Of a stretch of DNA of 23,539 nucleotides, positions 14,573 through 22,096 are shown piece by piece. The position numbers were made by a program, and so were the translations under genes. This DNA is from an uncultured Clostridia bacterium (lineage in GTDB: Bacteria > Bacillota > Clostridia > Christensenellales > Aristaeellaceae). The notes beneath the pieces are model-generated. The model saw only the letters and a list, made by a program, of their open reading frames with translations, did no database searches and was not told where the DNA came from. The first letter of the stretch is position 1. Every line of letters begins with the position of its first letter. The DNA lies in assembly GCA_944363005.1 (NCBI GenBank), contig CALVTV010000126.1:1-23539 (forward strand), given 5' to 3'.

Positions 14573-15427
14573 ATGAAAACCATGCAGGATATTCTCAAAG
14601 GCGTTGTAATCGGCGTGGCGAACATCATTCTCGGCGTCAGCGGCGGCACAATGAGGTTCTCCATGGGCATTTATGATACCATCATCGGTTGCATCAACAC
14701 GCTGTTCAAGGACTTTGCCCGCTGCGTCAAGACGCTCTGGCCGTATGCGGTGGGGATGGTGCTCGGCATTTTGGGATTGTCCAAGCTGATCACGTATTTG
14801 CTGGGCTCGTTCCCGCTGCAGACGAATCTGGCGTTCATCGGTTTGATCTTCGGCGGCCTGCCTGTGATTGTAGGCAAGACCAAGGGGGAGAAAAAGGGCC
14901 TTGTTGGCGCGGTTGCGTTTGTGCTGGGCTTTGCGCTTGTCGTGGGCTTGCAGATTCTGGGCGAGGGCAACGGACAGGATGTGACCATCACCCTGAGCCT
15001 TGGGCAGGTTGTCGTGCTGTTTGTGATGGGCGTCATCGCTTCGGCGACGATGGTCATTCCCGGGGTGAGCGGCTCGATGATGCTCATGCTGCTTGGATAC
15101 TATAACCCGATCGTGGGCACGGTCAGCCGCATGGTTGACGCGCTGCTGAGTTTCAACATGGCCGAAATTCTTTCTTGCTGCGGTGTGCTGGTGCCCTTTG
15201 GCATCGGCGTGGTGGTGGGCATTTTCGCCATCGCCAAGCTGATCGAGGTGCTGCTTTCCCGCTTTGCCGGGCCGACGTACTGCGCCATTCTGGGCCTGGT
15301 CGCGGCCTCGCCTGCGGCGATCTTTATGGCGATGGACTTCACGGGGGTCACGGTGATTTCCTGGCTGGTGGGCGCGGTGTGCGCAGCCGGTGGATTTGTG
15401 GCGGCGTACCGGCTTGGCGGGGAATGA
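14573..15427 (+). CDS. DUF368 (PopT-like) membrane protein, copy 2
   Basis: A 284-residue polytopic membrane protein, second of the tandem DUF368 pair. Here the first-half motif is altered (LGVSGG, 20-25, with Leu in place of the Pro of PG), while the second-half motif is intact (PGVSGS, 163-168; then LGYY). This is the reverse of copy 1. ATG 14573 is preferred, seven bases after AAAGGAG; ATG 14567 is in frame but only one base from that SD. The two proteins are clearly diverged, so the duplication is old. They may act together as two subunits of one lipid-phosphate transporter or on different substrates; the sequence does not decide. Confidence 0.85.
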   Translation: MKTMQDILKGVVIGVANIILGVSGGTMRFSMGIYDTIIGCINTLFKDFARCVKTLWPYAVGMVLGILGLSKLITYLLGSFPLQTNLAFIGLIFGGLPVIVGKTKGEKKGLVGAVAFVLGFALVVGLQILGEGNGQDVTITLSLGQVVVLFVMGVIASATMVIPGVSGSMMLMLLGYYNPIVGTVSRMVDALLSFNMAEILSCCGVLVPFGIGVVVGIFAIAKLIEVLLSRFAGPTYCAILGLVAASPAAIFMAMDFTGVTVISWLVGAVCAAGGFVAAYRLGGE

Positions 15428-15451
15428 GCGCCGGAAAGCGAAATCTTCCCC

Positions 15452-15480
15452 TTGACAAAGGTACACAAGTCTGATAAGAT
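15452..15480 (+). promoter_or_regulatory. Promoter of the metK riboswitch transcript
   Basis: TTGACA (15452-15457), 17 bases, then TAAGAT (15475-15480). The expected start is near 15487, just before the aptamer. Confidence 0.82.
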
Positions 15481-15495
15481 AAGCAACGCATAAAG

Positions 15496-15592
15496 CTTCA
15501 TCCAGAGTGGCGGAGGGAATAGGCCCGATGAAACCCGGCAACCGGACGTGATCCGGTGCTAAGTCCTACGGCAGTGATGCCGGCAGATGAGG
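15496..15592 (+). promoter_or_regulatory. SAM-I (S-box) riboswitch aptamer upstream of metK
   Basis: CTTCATC (15496-15502) pairs with GATGAGG (15586-15592) to form P1. Inside are the S-box hallmarks: AGAGTGGCGGAGGGA, GGCCCGATGAAACCCGGCAACC and GTGCTAAGTCCTAC. When SAM binds, the downstream terminator should form and switch metK off. Confidence 0.95.
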
Positions 15593-15609
15593 TGTGGTAA
15601 AGAGTGTTG

Positions 15610-15645
15610 CCGCGCTGATTTGCGAAAAATCGGCGCGGTTTTCTT
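15610..15645 (+). terminator. SAM-responsive terminator of metK
   Basis: The arms 15610-15620 and 15628-15638 pair over 11 bases (one G-U pair) with a 7-base loop. TTTTCTTT follows. It lies 18 bases after aptamer P1, fitting transcriptional attenuation. Confidence 0.88.
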
Positions 15646-15692
15646 TATGAAACCTGCAAGCTGGCGCCCACATTTCAAAGGAGGAACATGTT

Positions 15693-16868
<1,176 letters not shown>

Positions 16869-16880
16869 TTTTAACATGAA

Positions 16881-16930
16881 AACGGCCCTGGCCCCGGTGA
16901 GATCCGGGAAGCCGGGGCCGTTTGTTTTGT
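16881..16930. terminator. Bidirectional terminator between metK and the CotF-like gene
   Basis: The GC-rich inverted repeat (GGCCCCGG 16890-16897 with CCGGGGCC 16912-16919, plus an alternative outer AACGGCC/GGCCGTT pairing) is followed by TTTGTTTTG on the plus strand. On the minus strand it is followed by a short TTTTC run. It sits between convergent stops. Confidence 0.8.
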
Positions 16931-16940
16931 AAATTGGCTT

Positions 16941-17186
16941 TCAGTTCGTGGCATATTTCTGGCGTACCTGTGTGCGCTGTTGGTCGTCCGCCTGCGTGGA
17001 GGTATACCAACCTTTCTCCGACATCTTTTTGTAAATGTCATCCTGCATGCTCAGGCTGTCCTGGAGCGCTTCGCTGAAAACCTGATGGACGTTCTGGTTT
17101 GACGATTCGATCGTGCCGTGCATGTACAAATCGCAGACGCCTTTGGTGGTCAGCAGCAGGTTCTCCATGATCGCTTGATCGTTCAA
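16941..17186 (-). CDS. CotF-family spore coat protein, C-terminal-half type
   Basis: An 81-residue protein matching the coat F domain found in CotF, YraF and related spore coat proteins: ENLLLTTKGVCDLYMHGTI, then a helical QVFSEALQDSLSMQDDIYKKMSEKGWY ending in a short hydrophilic tail. The start is TTG 17186, which follows AAAGGAGG by seven bases; the longer frame to 17261 has no SD and overlaps the upstream small gene. It lies 13 bases after the stop of the 57-residue coat gene, whose stop TAA runs into this SD. Expression is expected in the mother cell during sporulation. The role within the coat is not known. Confidence 0.85.
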   Translation of the reverse strand: MNDQAIMENLLLTTKGVCDLYMHGTIESSNQNVHQVFSEALQDSLSMQDDIYKKMSEKGWYTSTQADDQQRTQVRQKYATN

Positions 17187-17199
17187 AGTCCTTCCTCCT

Positions 17200-17373
17200 T
17201 TAGACCAACTGATACAATTGATTGAAAAGTTGCTGATGCGCGATGCCCATCTGCTGAACACAGTTTCGAAGCTCCGGATCGCGCAGATTGACCATCGCCT
17301 GTTGGCACTGCTCGATCAGAAATTTTTCGTGTCCGAGGGCATCGTCAAGGTAGAGTAGCTCTTTAGGACTCAT
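17200..17373 (-). CDS. Small CotF-like spore coat protein, N-terminal-half type
   Basis: A 57-residue protein. It starts MSPKELLYLDDALGHEKFL and continues as one amphipathic helical protein ending in QQLFNQLYQLV. The ELLYLDDALGHE start resembles the N-terminal part of Bacillus CotF and small YraG/YraE-type coat proteins. GGAGGTG lies five bases upstream of ATG 17373, and the stop TAA overlaps the SD of the following CotF-like gene, so the two are one operon. B. subtilis CotF is made as one precursor and cleaved into two coat peptides; here the two parts seem to be separate genes. Assignment rests on the motif and the neighbour. Confidence 0.78.
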   Translation of the reverse strand: MSPKELLYLDDALGHEKFLIEQCQQAMVNLRDPELRNCVQQMGIAHQQLFNQLYQLV

Positions 17374-17412
17374 CGTTTCACCTCCAGAAGACAGGATGCC
17401 AAGCTGAGGGCG

Positions 17413-17420
17413 AAATTATG
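17413..17420 (-). promoter_or_regulatory. Possible sporulation-type -10 element for the coat genes
   Basis: The minus strand reads CATAATTT, fitting the CATA-N3-T pattern of SigmaE/SigmaK -10 boxes, 40 bases before the ATG at 17373. No clear -35 partner is seen. Confidence 0.3.
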
Positions 17421-17432
17421 CTGCCGTACATG

Positions 17433-17474
17433 GGGAAAACAAAACGCGCCGGACACATATGTGTCCGGCGCGTT
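17433..17474 (-). terminator. Terminator of the secreted PPOX-like gene (perfect 32-base palindrome)
   Basis: Positions 17443-17474 are a perfect inverted repeat (two 16-base arms, central ATAT), followed on the minus strand by TTTTG-type T-rich sequence down to 17433. It begins 12 bases after the stop of the minus-strand gene. Confidence 0.85.
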
Positions 17475-17486
17475 GCGCATTGAATC

Positions 17487-17987
17487 TTAACCGAGGGGGC
17501 GGATTTCCGTGACTTCGAAGAACAGCGCGGTTTCGCTGCCAGAGGTGTTCAGCGTCTTGAGCAGCTCTTCGTCGGTAACCTGCTTAAACCGCATACGGGC
17601 TCCGGCCACAGCATAGGGCTTCGCGTCTTCTTCCGAAGAAGGCGTAGCGGCGTATACGGCGAGGCCTTCGCCATTGGTCAGGAGGTTCTGCTTGGACTGG
17701 TTCTCGGCCAGGCCCATCTGCAGATAATAGGTATCTTCATTCTTGAGCATGGAATAGATGAAGAATGCGGAGTTCGGCGTGCCATCCGGATTGGTGGTGC
17801 TCACGATGTAAAAACCGGAGAAAGAGTTGATGGCGTTCATCAGGTCATCGCCCGTCAAGGCGCTGTCCCCGTAGAAGTCAGAGACAGAGGCGGAGGTCAT
17901 AGCGTCCGTCTCCTCGGCCATGGCGGGCATCACTGCCAGCAGAAGAATGGCGCAGAGGAGAAGAAGTACCTGCAGAGATTTCTTCAT
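17487..17987 (-). CDS. Secreted protein with a PPOX/FMN-binding split-barrel-like domain
   Basis: A 166-residue protein. It has a clear signal peptide (MKKS, hydrophobic 6-20, AMA then EE, predicted cut after residue 24). The mature part (about 45-165) resembles pyridoxamine-phosphate-oxidase-like split barrels: FYIVSTTNPDGTPNSAFF, a strand with YYLQMGLAENQSKQNLLTNGEGLAVY, and a final ALFFEVTEIRPLG. Such domains usually bind FMN or other cofactors in the cytosol, so an exported version is unusual. No lipobox is visible. SD support is weak (AAAGG, 12 bases from ATG). It is a single-gene transcript with its own promoter and a strong palindromic terminator. Fold assignment is moderate; function is unknown. 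Confidence 0.68.
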   Translation of the reverse strand: MKKSLQVLLLLCAILLLAVMPAMAEETDAMTSASVSDFYGDSALTGDDLMNAINSFSGFYIVSTTNPDGTPNSAFFIYSMLKNEDTYYLQMGLAENQSKQNLLTNGEGLAVYAATPSSEEDAKPYAVAGARMRFKQVTDEELLKTLNTSGSETALFFEVTEIRPLG

Positions 17988-18037
17988 GATAGAATCAAAC
18001 CTTTCACTGTATTTTTTGTCCCGATAGGACTAAATAC

Positions 18038-18066
18038 AGCATACATGCATGTCAAATCATTGTCAA
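18038..18066 (-). promoter_or_regulatory. Promoter of the secreted PPOX-like gene
   Basis: On the minus strand TTGACA (18066-18061), 17 bases, then TATGCT (18043-18038). A second TTGACA begins 11 bases later but has no well-placed -10. Confidence 0.65.
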
Positions 18067-18142
18067 GTAGGTTGCGTAAAAAACACTTGTGGTCAATCCC
18101 TGCGCGGAGAACAGGCAATCGGACAAGGGGAAAGCACCGGAC

Positions 18143-18182
18143 CAAAAAATAAAAATCCTGAAAACCGAAGCTTTCAGGATTT
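18143..18182 (-). terminator. Terminator of tRNA-Lys
   Basis: On the minus strand AAATCCTGAAA pairs with TTTTCAGGATTT around a short GC-containing loop, followed by a TTTTTATTTTTT run. It starts a few bases after the encoded CCA. Confidence 0.85.
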
Positions 18183-18184
18183 CT

Positions 18185-18260
18185 TGGTGCACCATCAGGG
18201 GCTCGAACCCGGGACACCCTGATTAAGAGTCAGGTGCTCTACCAACTGAGCTAATGGTGC
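18185..18260 (-). tRNA. tRNA-Lys (anticodon CUU)
   Basis: A 76-base minus-strand tRNA gene. The acceptor arms GCACCAT and ATGGTGC pair perfectly, with discriminator A and an encoded CCA. The D-arm is GCTC-AGTTGGTAGA-GC. The anticodon stem CCTGA/TCAGG encloses CTCTTAA, so the anticodon is CTT (codon AAG, lysine). The T-arm has the GGTTCGAGC loop. It is a stand-alone gene with its own promoter and terminator. Confidence 0.96.
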
Positions 18261-18295
18261 GAGGCGTTTCGAGGTCGTTCCTCTCAACGGAAAAT

Positions 18296-18324
18296 AGTAT
18301 ATCACAGGCGAGTGAAAAATGCAA
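18296..18324 (-). promoter_or_regulatory. Promoter of tRNA-Lys
   Basis: On the minus strand TTGCAT (18324-18319), 17 bases, then TATACT (18301-18296), about 36 bases before the tRNA 5' end. The remaining AT-rich gap to uxuA (18325-18473) holds a CGAATTCG palindrome (18392-18399) and no gene. Confidence 0.78.
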
Positions 18325-18473
18325 CCCCTTTTTTTAGAAAAAAGTAAATTTTTGTCGCGACATATTGCCTTGACGAGCGAGCTGGTGCAAACGAATTCGA
18401 TTGTGAATTTAAAGTTGTAGAAATATGTTAAAAATGTATAAATAGAGTTGGCTATTCTGTTTAAATATGCCGC

Positions 18474-18502
18474 TTGATAAACTAGGATACAAGATGTATT
18501 AT
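18474..18502 (+). promoter_or_regulatory. Promoter of the uxuA-uxuB operon
   Basis: TTGATA (18474-18479), 17 bases, then TATTAT (18497-18502). An inverted repeat AGAAT-GAA-ATTCT (18515-18527) lies just after the expected start and could be an operator for the GntR-type regulator encoded downstream; that link is a guess. Confidence 0.65.
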
Positions 18503-18564
18503 ATAGTATAGAACAGAATGAAATTCTTGTGCGTTTCATTCAAATTGATGAGGAGTGATGAGAG

Positions 18565-19653
18565 ATGAAAATGACCTTTCGCTGGTACGGGAAGGATAGC
18601 GACAAGATTACGCTCAAGCAGATCAAGCAGATTCCCAACTGCTCGGGCCTGATGGGCGTACTGGATTACAAGGCTGCGGGTGAGGTTTGGGAAGAGGATG
18701 AGATCCGCGCATACATGGATGAAGTGCATGCGGCGGGTCTGGAGTGCGAAGTGATCGAGAGCGTCAATGTTCATGAGGACATCAAGCTCGGTCTGCCCAC
18801 GCGCGATCAGTACATTGAAAACTATTGCAAGACCATTCGCAACCTCGCCAAGTATGGCGTGAAGGTGATTGTTTACAACTTCATGCCGGTTCTGGACTGG
18901 CTGCGCACCGATCTGGCCCGCGAGATTCCCGAGGACGGCTCCAACAGCCTGTACTATGATGAGCAGGAGCTCGGCGAGATGACGCCGATGGAGATCGTCA
19001 GGCGCACGGCGGACAACTCCAATGGCTTTACCATGCCGGGTTGGGAACCGGCCCGTCTGGCGGAGCTGGAGCGCGTGATGGAGTTGTACAAGAACGTGGA
19101 TCAGGCGAAGCTGCGCGAGAACTTCAAGTACTTCCTTGATGGGATTATTCCCACCTGCGAGGAGGTCGGCGTGCGCATGGCTTGCCATCCGGACGATCCG
19201 GGCTGGCCGATCTTTGGCCTGCCGCGCATTACGCACGATCAGGAAGGCTATGATATCATGGTCAAGCTCCATGACAGCCCCTGCAACACGCTGTGCCTGT
19301 GCACAGGCTCCCTGGGCTCCAACGTCAAGAACGACATCCCGGCCATCATCCGTCACTTCGGCGAGATGGACCGCATCGGCTGTCTGCATGTGCGCAACAT
19401 CAAGCACCTGGGGTCCGACCGCCGCTTCCGCGAGTCCAGCCATCTGTCCGCGGACGGTGATCTGGATATGTACGAGATCATGAAAGCGGTTTATGAGACC
19501 TGCCCGGATACGTACATCCGTCCGGACCATGGCCGCATGATTTGGGACGAGGTTGGCCGCCCGGGCTATGGCCTGTATGATCGTGCGCTGGGCATCGCGT
19601 ACCTCAACGGACTGTGGGAAGCTATCGACAAGAGCAGCAAGGCCAAGAAATGA
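18565..19653 (+). CDS. uxuA: Mannonate dehydratase
   Basis: A 362-residue enzyme that converts D-mannonate to 2-keto-3-deoxy-D-gluconate in hexuronate (glucuronate) breakdown. It is a TIM-barrel metalloenzyme. Visible landmarks are MTFRWYGKDSDKITLKQIKQ at the start, CHPDDPGWPIFGLPRI (metal-ligand region), CLCTGSLGSN, CLHVRNIK, and RPDHGRMIWDE near the C-terminus. Length fits the family (about 350-390). The ATG is preceded by GGAGTGATGAGAG. It is first in an operon with fructuronate reductase 65 bases downstream and a GntR-type regulator, which fixes the pathway as D-glucuronate use, probably from plant or host glycans. Confidence 0.96.
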   Translation: MKMTFRWYGKDSDKITLKQIKQIPNCSGLMGVLDYKAAGEVWEEDEIRAYMDEVHAAGLECEVIESVNVHEDIKLGLPTRDQYIENYCKTIRNLAKYGVKVIVYNFMPVLDWLRTDLAREIPEDGSNSLYYDEQELGEMTPMEIVRRTADNSNGFTMPGWEPARLAELERVMELYKNVDQAKLRENFKYFLDGIIPTCEEVGVRMACHPDDPGWPIFGLPRITHDQEGYDIMVKLHDSPCNTLCLCTGSLGSNVKNDIPAIIRHFGEMDRIGCLHVRNIKHLGSDRRFRESSHLSADGDLDMYEIMKAVYETCPDTYIRPDHGRMIWDEVGRPGYGLYDRALGIAYLNGLWEAIDKSSKAKK

Positions 19654-19718
19654 CGTCGTCGTTTTGAGGCAAAACGCATGCAGAGATAGACGGGATTGCC
19701 CGCAGAAAGGAAAGAACT

Positions 19719-21329
19719 ATGAAAATGAATCGGGCTGCCTTGGCGCAGCGCGAAGCATGGGAAAAGGTGGGCGTCAAGCTTCCTGAATTTGATGTGCCGG
19801 CGATGGTTGCCCGTACGCGCGAAAATCCGATCTGGATTCACTTCGGAGCGGGCAACATCTTCCGTGGTTTTATCGCTGCCCTCCAGCAGACGCTGCTCAA
19901 CCAGGGACTCAGCGACCGCGGCATCATTGCTGTGGACACGTTCGATTATGATATCATTACGAAAATCTATGACGCATTCGACAATCTGACCATGAACGTC
20001 ACCCTCAATCCCGATGCGACCACCAGCCGCGAAATCATCGCTTCCGTGGCCGAGGGCCTGCGTGCGGATGCCAAGGATGCGGGCCAGATGGCGCGTCTGG
20101 CGGAGATTTTCGTCAATCCGTCCTTGCAGATGGCTTCCTTTACCATCACGGAGAAGGGCTATGCGCTTCGCAACATGGCCGGTGAACTGATGCCGGTCGT
20201 CGTAGCGGATATGCAGGAGGGCCCGGACAGCGCCCGCCATGCGATGAGCGTCGTCGCTTCGCTGATGTTCAAGCGCTATCAAAGCGGCGCGCATCCCATC
20301 GCGCTGGTGTCCATGGACAATTGCAGCCACAACGGCGAGAAGCTCCGCGCTTCCGTGTTGGAAGTTGCCCATGCCTGGCAGAAGAACGGCTTTGTGGATG
20401 CGGATTTCATCGCGTATCTGGAGGACGAAGCCCGTGTTTCGTTCCCGTGGAGCATGATTGACAAGATCACGCCGCGTCCGGCCAAGGTTGTGGAAGAATC
20501 GCTGCTGGCCGACGGCATTGAGGATATGGCGCCGATCGTCACCTCCCGCAATACCTTTATTGCGCCGTTTGTCAACGCAGAGCGTCCGCAGTATCTGGTC
20601 GTGGAGGATCGCTTCCCCAATGGCCGTCCTGCGCTTGAAAAGGCGGGGGTCTACATGGCGGACCGCGACACCGTCAACTGCACGGAGCGCATGAAGGTCA
20701 CCACCTGCCTCAATCCGCTGCATACCGCGCTGGCGGTTTATGGCTGCCTGCTGGGCTATACGCTGATCTGCGACGAGATGAAGGACGAGGATCTGGTCAA
20801 GCTGATCAAGCGCCTTGGGTATGTCGAAGGCCTGCCGGTCGTCGTTGATCCCAAGATTTTGAGCCCGAAGGCGTTTATCGATGAAGTGGTGGAGCAGCGC
20901 CTGCCCAATCCGTTCATGCCGGACGCGCCGCAGCGCATTGCTACCGATACCTCTCAGAAGGTTGGCATCCGTTTCGGCGAAACGATCAAGAGCTATGTCG
21001 CCGAGGGACGGGATCTGACGACGCTGGTGTCCATCCCGCTGGCCATTGCCGGCTGGCTGCGCTATCTGCTGGGCGTTGGAGACGACGGCAAGGCGATGGA
21101 CATTTCCGCTGATCCCATGAAGGAAGAGCTGCAGCGCAAGCTTGCGGGCATCGAAGTGGGCAAGCCGGAGACGTATCAGGGACAGATTCGCGAGATCCTG
21201 TCCAACGAGGTGATCTTCGGCAGCGATCTGTGCAAAGTTGGCCTTGCCGACCGCATCGAGCAGATGTTTGTGGAAGAGCTTGCCGGCGTCGGTGCGGTGC
21301 GCGCGACGCTCAAGAAGTATCTGGCATAA
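19719..21329 (+). CDS. uxuB: Fructuronate reductase (mannitol dehydrogenase family)
   Basis: A 536-residue NAD-dependent polyol dehydrogenase that reduces D-fructuronate to D-mannonate, the step before UxuA. The N-terminal Rossmann domain has HFGAGNIFRGF. Family residues include SMDNCSHNG and the catalytic K-x-N-x-H arrangement in ERMKVTTCLNPLHTALA. Length is typical for this long-chain family. The start has GAAAGGAAAG upstream of ATG. Other members of the family act on mannitol or tagaturonate; the neighbouring uxuA makes fructuronate the best choice. Its stop is followed after three bases by the start of the regulator gene. Confidence 0.92.
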   Translation: MKMNRAALAQREAWEKVGVKLPEFDVPAMVARTRENPIWIHFGAGNIFRGFIAALQQTLLNQGLSDRGIIAVDTFDYDIITKIYDAFDNLTMNVTLNPDATTSREIIASVAEGLRADAKDAGQMARLAEIFVNPSLQMASFTITEKGYALRNMAGELMPVVVADMQEGPDSARHAMSVVASLMFKRYQSGAHPIALVSMDNCSHNGEKLRASVLEVAHAWQKNGFVDADFIAYLEDEARVSFPWSMIDKITPRPAKVVEESLLADGIEDMAPIVTSRNTFIAPFVNAERPQYLVVEDRFPNGRPALEKAGVYMADRDTVNCTERMKVTTCLNPLHTALAVYGCLLGYTLICDEMKDEDLVKLIKRLGYVEGLPVVVDPKILSPKAFIDEVVEQRLPNPFMPDAPQRIATDTSQKVGIRFGETIKSYVAEGRDLTTLVSIPLAIAGWLRYLLGVGDDGKAMDISADPMKEELQRKLAGIEVGKPETYQGQIREILSNEVIFGSDLCKVGLADRIEQMFVEELAGVGAVRATLKKYLA

Positions 21330-21332
21330 CCT

Positions 21333-22016
21333 ATGCGGATTGAGGAAAGGCACTATGCCGAAACGGCACGGGATTATGCGCTGCGCATGCTCAAGGCCAA
21401 CATCATTTCCATGGAATTGGAACCGGGAATGATGGTGAGCGAAAACGACCTGGCCTCTCAGATGGGGCTCAGCCGTACGCCCGTGCGCGAGGCGCTGATG
21501 GACTTGGCGCAGTATCACGCGGTGGACATCCTTCCGCAGCGGGGAAGCCGGATTTCCCTGATCGATTATGCCTTGGTGGAAGAGGCGCGCTTTGTCAGGC
21601 AGGTGCTGGAGACGGCCATACTCGATCAGGTTTGCGAGCGGGCAACGGCGGCGGACATCTCCCTGCTTCGCCAGAATGTTCGCCTTCAAACGCTGTCCCA
21701 GGAACCGGATATGGGCGGTTCCCTGAGCATGATGGAGCTGGACGACGCTTTTCACCAGATCCTCTTTCGCATTGCGCAAAAGGAAAACACGTACCGCATG
21801 CTCGGTGGCATGACGATCCATTTCGACCGCGTTCGTTCGCTTGCGCTCAATGTGGTCAAGGATACGAAGATCATCAGCGACCATCAGCAACTATGCGAAG
21901 CCATTTCCATGCGCGACGCAACTAAAGCGAAGGAGCTCATGGCCAAGCATCTCACGCGCGTTAAACTGGATGAAGCTTCGATTCGCGAGGCATGTCCCCA
22001 GTTCATCAAAGAGTAA
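21333..22016 (+). CDS. GntR-family (FadR/FCD type) transcriptional regulator
   Basis: A 227-residue regulator. The N-terminal winged helix (about 8-75) has VSENDLASQMGLSRTPVREALMDL, the classic GntR signature. The C-terminal FCD ligand domain (about 80-215) has helical segments with possible metal ligands in MELDDAFHQILF and SDHQQLCEAI. Such regulators control sugar-acid genes (UxuR, ExuR, LldR), so a role as hexuronate-responsive repressor of this operon is likely. No SD is visible before ATG 21333, three bases after the uxuB stop, so it probably depends on translational coupling to uxuB. Confidence 0.88.
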   Translation: MRIEERHYAETARDYALRMLKANIISMELEPGMMVSENDLASQMGLSRTPVREALMDLAQYHAVDILPQRGSRISLIDYALVEEARFVRQVLETAILDQVCERATAADISLLRQNVRLQTLSQEPDMGGSLSMMELDDAFHQILFRIAQKENTYRMLGGMTIHFDRVRSLALNVVKDTKIISDHQQLCEAISMRDATKAKELMAKHLTRVKLDEASIREACPQFIKE

Positions 22017-22022
22017 GATTTG

Positions 22023-22063
22023 CCACCCGCGGGTCTGTGCTGTTTCGGCAAGCCCGCGGGTGG
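22023..22063 (+). terminator. Hairpin after the GntR-type gene
   Basis: CCACCCGCGGG (22023-22033) and CCCGCGGGTGG (22053-22063) form a perfect 11-bp stem with a 19-base loop. No U-tract follows, so it may be a Rho-type or mRNA-stabilising end rather than a true intrinsic terminator. Confidence 0.5.
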
Positions 22064-22096
22064 TGTGATATTATGGACAAAAGGAGGCACCCTGGA

